Source: CAZULF01 sp964621215 (GTDB lineage: Bacteria > Pseudomonadota > Gammaproteobacteria > UBA1113). From it: DNA of 35,916 nt. The notes under the pieces were generated by a model. That model worked only from the letters and a program-made list of their open reading frames with translations. It was not told the DNA's origin and searched no databases. Shown here in pieces: positions 32,478 through 35,916 of this stretch. How positions within the stretch are numbered: position 1 is the first letter of the stretch; each line of letters opens with the position of its first letter. Position numbers and translations under genes: made by a program. The stretch covers positions 1-35,916 of the forward strand of contig CAZULF010000006.1 of assembly GCA_964621215.1 (NCBI GenBank), written 5' to 3'.

Positions 32478-33335
32478 CTAAATCGGTTGAATCAATAACG
32501 ACAAATCCTGTTTTAATAACAATAAATGATTCACCGGGATTTCATGCCATTCGGCTTTGTAATTGGTTAGTTTTTCTGACACAATCAATACCGCTTCGTT
32601 ACCTTCATCTTCAATGGGTGGAATCATATGACACACACCGTCACGTTCTTGATATTTGCTGCCAGCTGAATAATACAGCGTTGGGCACGGTTGTGTAGGA
32701 TCTGAAATGTAGCGAGAGGCTAGCATACTAAACCCATCCGTCAACACTACATTAAGATAAGTAGTTTCATCAACACCGTATTGCTTTTGAATTTTCTCTA
32801 ATCGTTTAAGCGTAATGGCAAACACTTTAGCCATCGACTCTGCGGTATATTGCCCTTTGTGATCTTCAAATGTTTGTAAAAACAACGCAAAAAAATGTTC
32901 TGAATCGGTTTGTCCTAAAATAGTATCGTAAATTTCATCCGACAATTCATGGCGAATATGGCGTTTAATTTTTTGGAATCCTCCAAGACTACCATTATGC
33001 ATGAATAAAAAGCGTTTATAAACAAATGGATGACAGTTATAAATAGAAACGCCGCCCATGCTGGCAGCACGAACATGAGCAAGAAAGCAATGGGTGCGAA
33101 TTTTAGCCGCGAGATATTGTAAATTCCTATCATTCCATGCGGGTTGCATGGAAACGAAAAGACCAGGCGTATAGTCGATATCATGGGCGTACCAACCCAA
33201 GCCGAAACCATCGCCATTTAATGGTTCATCGGTTTCTCTAGCGCGAATACTTTGCTTAATGAGGGAGTTTGAGGGTTTGAATAATAATTCATCAATAACA
33301 AGCGGCTTCCCTATATACGCAGCAAAACGGCACAT
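32478..33335 (-). CDS. Class II glutamine amidotransferase (YafJ/EgtC-like)
   Basis: A 285-residue Ntn-hydrolase with catalytic Cys2 (MCRFAAYIG), the NGDGFGLGWY motif, FLFMHNGSLGGF and GQTDSEHFFALFL, all standard for the YafJ group. It should release ammonia from glutamine or a related amide, or hydrolyse gamma-glutamyl compounds; no synthase partner is visible here, and the substrate is not known. AGGAG lies ten bases before the ATG. It is followed 12 bases later by the repeat-containing exported protein. Confidence 0.9.
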   Translation of the reverse strand: MCRFAAYIGKPLVIDELLFKPSNSLIKQSIRARETDEPLNGDGFGLGWYAHDIDYTPGLFVSMQPAWNDRNLQYLAAKIRTHCFLAHVRAASMGGVSIYNCHPFVYKRFLFMHNGSLGGFQKIKRHIRHELSDEIYDTILGQTDSEHFFALFLQTFEDHKGQYTAESMAKVFAITLKRLEKIQKQYGVDETTYLNVVLTDGFSMLASRYISDPTQPCPTLYYSAGSKYQERDGVCHMIPPIEDEGNEAVLIVSEKLTNYKAEWHEIPVNHLLLLKQDLSLLIQPI

Positions 33336-33383
33336 TTTTGTTCGACTCCTGTCGTGTGGTTTAGCTTTTAGTATATAGAGGAA

Positions 33384-33413
33384 ACCCGGATTTTGCTAGC
33401 GCGGCATCCGGGT
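33384..33413. repeat. Degenerate palindromic repeat near a gene end
   Basis: acccggat and atccgggt are perfect inverted ends around tttgctagcgcggc. This resembles the core of the 'ggaatccggg' repeat family and sits seven bases from the stop of the 571-residue gene, possibly serving as its 3' hairpin. Confidence 0.65.
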
Positions 33414-33420
33414 GACATAA

Positions 33421-35136
33421 TTACATCGAGGGAGATGGAGCTGCTGAACTTTTTGCTGTGAGCAAGCTGGCTAAATCCATATCCGTAGGACACGTGATTT
33501 TGACTTGATCAGAATTTGCGTCGAACACGATGCCGTTCTTTTTAACAATTTCTCCATATTGTGCTTTAAATGCATTAGCAAATGCATTCTCTGTTGCTCC
33601 AGCGCTTTGAATGGTAATCACACTGTAGTTATCAAGTCCATTGTGAGGCCTTATATTTATAGATAACGTCGGGATCAACTTTCCTCTATTCTCACCATTC
33701 ATTTTTTGAACTAATGGTTCTAAGATTTTTTGAAGCTGCTCTTGAGATATTGGCTGAGCCGCAGCTTGTCCTTTTTGGGAACTGGTAGAAAACGTCCCAA
33801 ACGCTTGAAGACCAGAGGCCATATTTGAAATAGAAGCAGTATCACCATCTGCCATATCTCCAACTGACGCGGTCGACGTCATACTTTCCACAGAGGTAGT
33901 ATTTGATGATGGAGGGATAGAAATTGCGGTATAGTCAGTACCTAAACCTGAGCTCGATGACGAAGAACTACCGAAACTAACCGGTAAGATAGGCTCTTGA
34001 ATCGATGGGGCTGTTGATGACACAGCAGATTCAGGTAATCCCACAAGACTCACATCCTCTTCTTCGCTCAATCTCGCTTCAGATTTAGGCGAGGCTTTTG
34101 ATGTAGTGACCTGCTGAGATTGCGAAGCAGAAGACGCATTTGATACCGCAACAATCAGTGGTTGAGCTTCAGGATCAACAGCTCCAGCTGCGGGAGCACC
34201 ACCACCAGCTTTCTTTTGCATTGACTTACCAACGATAGCAGCGCCAGCTACAGTAATAAGAACGCCGATTGCTACAGGTAACCAGAAAGGTAAAGAAATG
34301 CTCGCAGCGGCCGCTACCACAGGCACCCAGAGCGGTGCAGTTGCAATTACAGCCCCAATCAATAATAATGCAGCACCAAATTGTCCCAAATTTTTTGAAG
34401 GGTGTTTTCTAGTTGGCGCCGACACAACTATTGGGACTGGTTGATTAGGCTGAATTTCCAATGGATAATCAATCTGGTATAGTTCATCCACTTTGCTAAT
34501 AAAATCAGCAGAATCTAGTTCACCTAAGCCTGGTTGATAAGCGGCATAATGTACTCCCTCGTTTTCGATTGGGTATACGTTACAAAATAAACGAAGAGCT
34601 TTACAACCCGATTGCGCGATCCATCTTTTAGGAGGTAAGTTATTTGCAGGAACTTGCTGAAGCCATTCTAGTATGTTCTCACCCCAGCAGCCGAAGCGTT
34701 GGTTAGCTACTGCATTTTCTAGGCGAAGACTATCTTCTCCACAGCGCGCCTTTACAAAAGATCCTATTGCAAATAAAACACCGCATATCGAGTCAATAAT
34801 TCCCTGCTCATTTTTTGTATTAGAGGCGTCTATAGTCATATAGCGCTCGAGCTGCGATTTTGTCAGCTGAATTTGCTCTAAATTTTGGTACTTCTTAATA
34901 CTCGCAGCTAGGCTATTTTCGACGTTCTCATCTGTTAAATCTTTTAAGAGATTGAGGTAGTCCTTTAGTAAACCCTTATCTTCCATCTCAGCAGGTTCTT
35001 CTACATCAGTAGCATCAGTAGTATCAGTAGTATCAATCGAGTCATCTTTAGTTAATAGTTTTTCTAATTGCTCAATATCGCCGCGGAGCCTTGCTAGTAA
35101 TTGCTCTGCATGTGTAACAAACCCATTCTGCGCCAT
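33421..35136 (-). CDS. Unknown protein with hydrophobic hairpin and serine-rich region
   Basis: I do not recognise a family. The 571-residue protein starts at ATG 35136 (MAQNGFVTHAEQLLARL) because GGAGG lies eight bases upstream; a longer in-frame reading has no such site. Residues ~1-60 are a helical, acidic region with a TTD repeat (TTDTTDATD). A helical domain follows to ~230. Residues ~249-305 are two adjoining hydrophobic segments broken by a proline-rich turn. Residues ~310-440 are Ser/Ala/Thr-rich and low-complexity. The C-terminus (~450-571) is a small alpha/beta domain. No signal peptide. The architecture (cytosolic domain, hydrophobic hairpin, disordered serine-rich part) resembles secreted host-membrane proteins; function unknown. 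Confidence 0.75.
   Translation of the reverse strand: MAQNGFVTHAEQLLARLRGDIEQLEKLLTKDDSIDTTDTTDATDVEEPAEMEDKGLLKDYLNLLKDLTDENVENSLAASIKKYQNLEQIQLTKSQLERYMTIDASNTKNEQGIIDSICGVLFAIGSFVKARCGEDSLRLENAVANQRFGCWGENILEWLQQVPANNLPPKRWIAQSGCKALRLFCNVYPIENEGVHYAAYQPGLGELDSADFISKVDELYQIDYPLEIQPNQPVPIVVSAPTRKHPSKNLGQFGAALLLIGAVIATAPLWVPVVAAAASISLPFWLPVAIGVLITVAGAAIVGKSMQKKAGGGAPAAGAVDPEAQPLIVAVSNASSASQSQQVTTSKASPKSEARLSEEEDVSLVGLPESAVSSTAPSIQEPILPVSFGSSSSSSSGLGTDYTAISIPPSSNTTSVESMTSTASVGDMADGDTASISNMASGLQAFGTFSTSSQKGQAAAQPISQEQLQKILEPLVQKMNGENRGKLIPTLSINIRPHNGLDNYSVITIQSAGATENAFANAFKAQYGEIVKKNGIVFDANSDQVKITCPTDMDLASLLTAKSSAAPSPSM
35005..35031. repeat. Three tandem 9-bp units in the 571-residue gene
   Basis: atcagtagc, atcagtagt and atcagtagt stand in a row and code for the TTD/ATD tripeptides near the N-terminus. 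The unit is a multiple of three, so copy number can change without a frameshift. Confidence 0.7.
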
Positions 35137-35246
35137 GGTGTAATCCTCCAATGTTATATTCCTATCTGCTTTAAGCATTAGGGCATACTTAATGGCGCGG
35201 ATTGTAACATGCAATTCGGGCAGAGGGAATAGGCCTGAGTTCTCTC

Positions 35247-35266
35247 GGTGTGAGTAAAATCACACC
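35247..35266 (-). terminator. Hairpin overlapping the dehydrogenase stop codon
   Basis: GGTGTGA and TCACACC are perfect seven-base inverted arms around six bases. The TGA of the dehydrogenase is part of the stem. No T-run follows, so it may stabilise the 3' end rather than terminate. Confidence 0.35.
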
Positions 35267-35916
35267 GCGGTAACGGTGACTTCGTCAAGCTGGCATTTGG
35301 GGTCGGTATTGACGATGAATTGGACTAGATTAACGATATCGCTAGTACGCAATAACCCTTTGTTATCTGTCGCATTCCAAGTGTTGACTCCACCAGGATG
35401 CAAGACAGTAAGCCGAATTCCTAGTGGATTGAGCTCTTTGCGTAATGCGTTAGAAAAAGCGGTGACTGCCGCTTTGGAAGCGCTATATAACGCTGTGTTT
35501 TTAATCGCTTGTTTGACCGCAATAGATGATGTGTTAATAATTTGTGCATGTGCACCCTTTTGCAATAACGGTAGCATCTGTTGGGTGAAATAAGCCGGGC
35601 CGCGAAAATTAACATCTAACAATTCAAAAAAATCGGTTTTCTTCGCATCAATTAAAGGACTTTCAGTATACATCCCTAGGTTATTAATCAACACATCGGC
35701 ATGATCCGTGTGTTGTTTGATCGTTTTGGCAATGTTTTCTATTGCGTCAAAGGAATCGAAATTACCGGTGACATAAATAACATCATTTTCAAAACTCTCG
35801 TCGTCCCGCGATTTATTCGCGGGATCCATGGCGTGTCGATGTGTTCTGGATCCCACGGACAAGCCGTGGGACGACGGAGTTGTGGAGCCGTGGGACGACG
35901 GAGTTGTGGAATCGTG
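35260..35916 (-). CDS. Short-chain dehydrogenase/reductase, N-terminus beyond the window
   Basis: An NAD(P)-dependent SDR lacking its N-terminal Rossmann strand, which should lie beyond the right edge: the frame is open to the edge (219 codons seen). Present are the VLINNLG motif (NNAG type), INTSSIA with the catalytic Ser, and Y-S-A-S-K (YxxxK). Substrate unknown. Odd: the stretch encoding the region just before VIYVTGNFDSF, near SDR strand beta-3, is a full 78-bp palindromic element plus two 24-bp tandem units, all in frame (SSHGLSVGS...NKSRDDES). The TGA stop lies in a small hairpin (35247-35266). Either the insertion is tolerated or the gene is newly broken; the reading frame shows no stop. 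Confidence 0.8.
   Translation of the reverse strand, partial: HDSTTPSSHGSTTPSSHGLSVGSRTHRHAMDPANKSRDDESFENDVIYVTGNFDSFDAIENIAKTIKQHTDHADVLINNLGMYTESPLIDAKKTDFFELLDVNFRGPAYFTQQMLPLLQKGAHAQIINTSSIAVKQAIKNTALYSASKAAVTAFSNALRKELNPLGIRLTVLHPGGVNTWNATDNKGLLRTSDIVNLVQFIVNTDPKCQLDEVTVTAV
35799..35876. repeat. 78-bp palindromic element, full copy 3, inside a reading frame
   Basis: It begins cgtcgtcccgcgatttattc and ends gccgtgggacgacg, 78 bp, with the conserved spacer atggcgtgtcga..tgttctgg. It is inside the dehydrogenase frame, which stays open through it. Confidence 0.9.
35863..35910. repeat. Two tandem 24-bp units at the end of the palindromic element
   Basis: gccgtgggacgacggagttg followed by tgga occurs twice without mismatch (35863-35886, 35887-35910). 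The first unit overlaps the end of the 78-bp element, so the element's tip has been duplicated together with ten flanking bases. The array may continue beyond the window. Confidence 0.85.

Noticed and set aside
35137..35214. A longer start for the 571-residue protein
   Set aside because: GGAGG is placed for ATG 35136, not for the upstream start.

Overview
The window reads as a chromosomal segment of a low-to-moderate GC gammaproteobacterium. Housekeeping gene content and order (cmk-rpsA; accD-folC-cvpA; rnhA-dnaQ beside a YafS-like methyltransferase and mltD; smc-zipA-ligA) fit that class. A Legionellales-like, host-associated lineage is my inference. It rests on the mix of core genes with lineage-specific proteins (low-complexity, coiled-coil, or with a hydrophobic hairpin), tandem MgtC/SapB genes, a eukaryotic-type class I aldolase and abundant short palindromic repeats. 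No species can be named from the sequence alone.

Layout. 1-1740 (+): the end of a Pel exopolysaccharide locus (pelF 3' end, pelG). 1753-3201 (-): a PBP4-type peptidase. 3202-8023: an accessory stretch with a 31-residue lysine-rich protein, an entericidin-like lipoprotein, a coiled-coil protein with a hydrophobic hairpin and a 1007-residue unknown. 8188-16546 (-): a nearly continuous run whose transcription order is methyltransferase, rnhA, dnaQ, nhaA, accD, folC, cvpA, cmk, rpsA. 16703-18277 (+): mltD, divergent from that run. 18335-19407: a universal stress protein and a host-attachment-family protein, divergent. 19486-21670 (-): hemH and a gene encoding adenylate kinase fused in frame to thioredoxin. 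21792-22849 (+): two tandem MgtC/SapB genes. 22937-29287 (-): smc, zipA, ligA. 29512-32047 (+): class I aldolase, tRNA-Arg(CCT) and an APC permease. 32103-35916 (-): a small TPEQ-repeat exported protein, a class II glutamine amidotransferase, a 571-residue unknown with a hydrophobic hairpin, and a short-chain dehydrogenase that runs off the edge.

The most unusual signal is a set of dispersed palindromic elements. One family is exactly 78 bp in three full copies, a multiple of three, and almost free of stop codons in every frame. It lies between genes but also, in frame, inside the dehydrogenase gene (full copy plus a 24-bp tandem repeat) and as a half copy inside folC. A second family forms a perfect 27-bp inverted repeat whose arm supplies the last codons and the stop of hemH. 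A third (the 'gtagcctggatggagcg' type) marks many gene ends. Together they resemble the coding palindromic elements known from Rickettsia. Other points worth a second look are the Adk-thioredoxin fusion with a preserved internal start, a consensus promoter that would make cmk mRNA leaderless, and two perfect RRxSV motifs in the 1007-residue protein. No intergenic stretch exceeds 300 bases.
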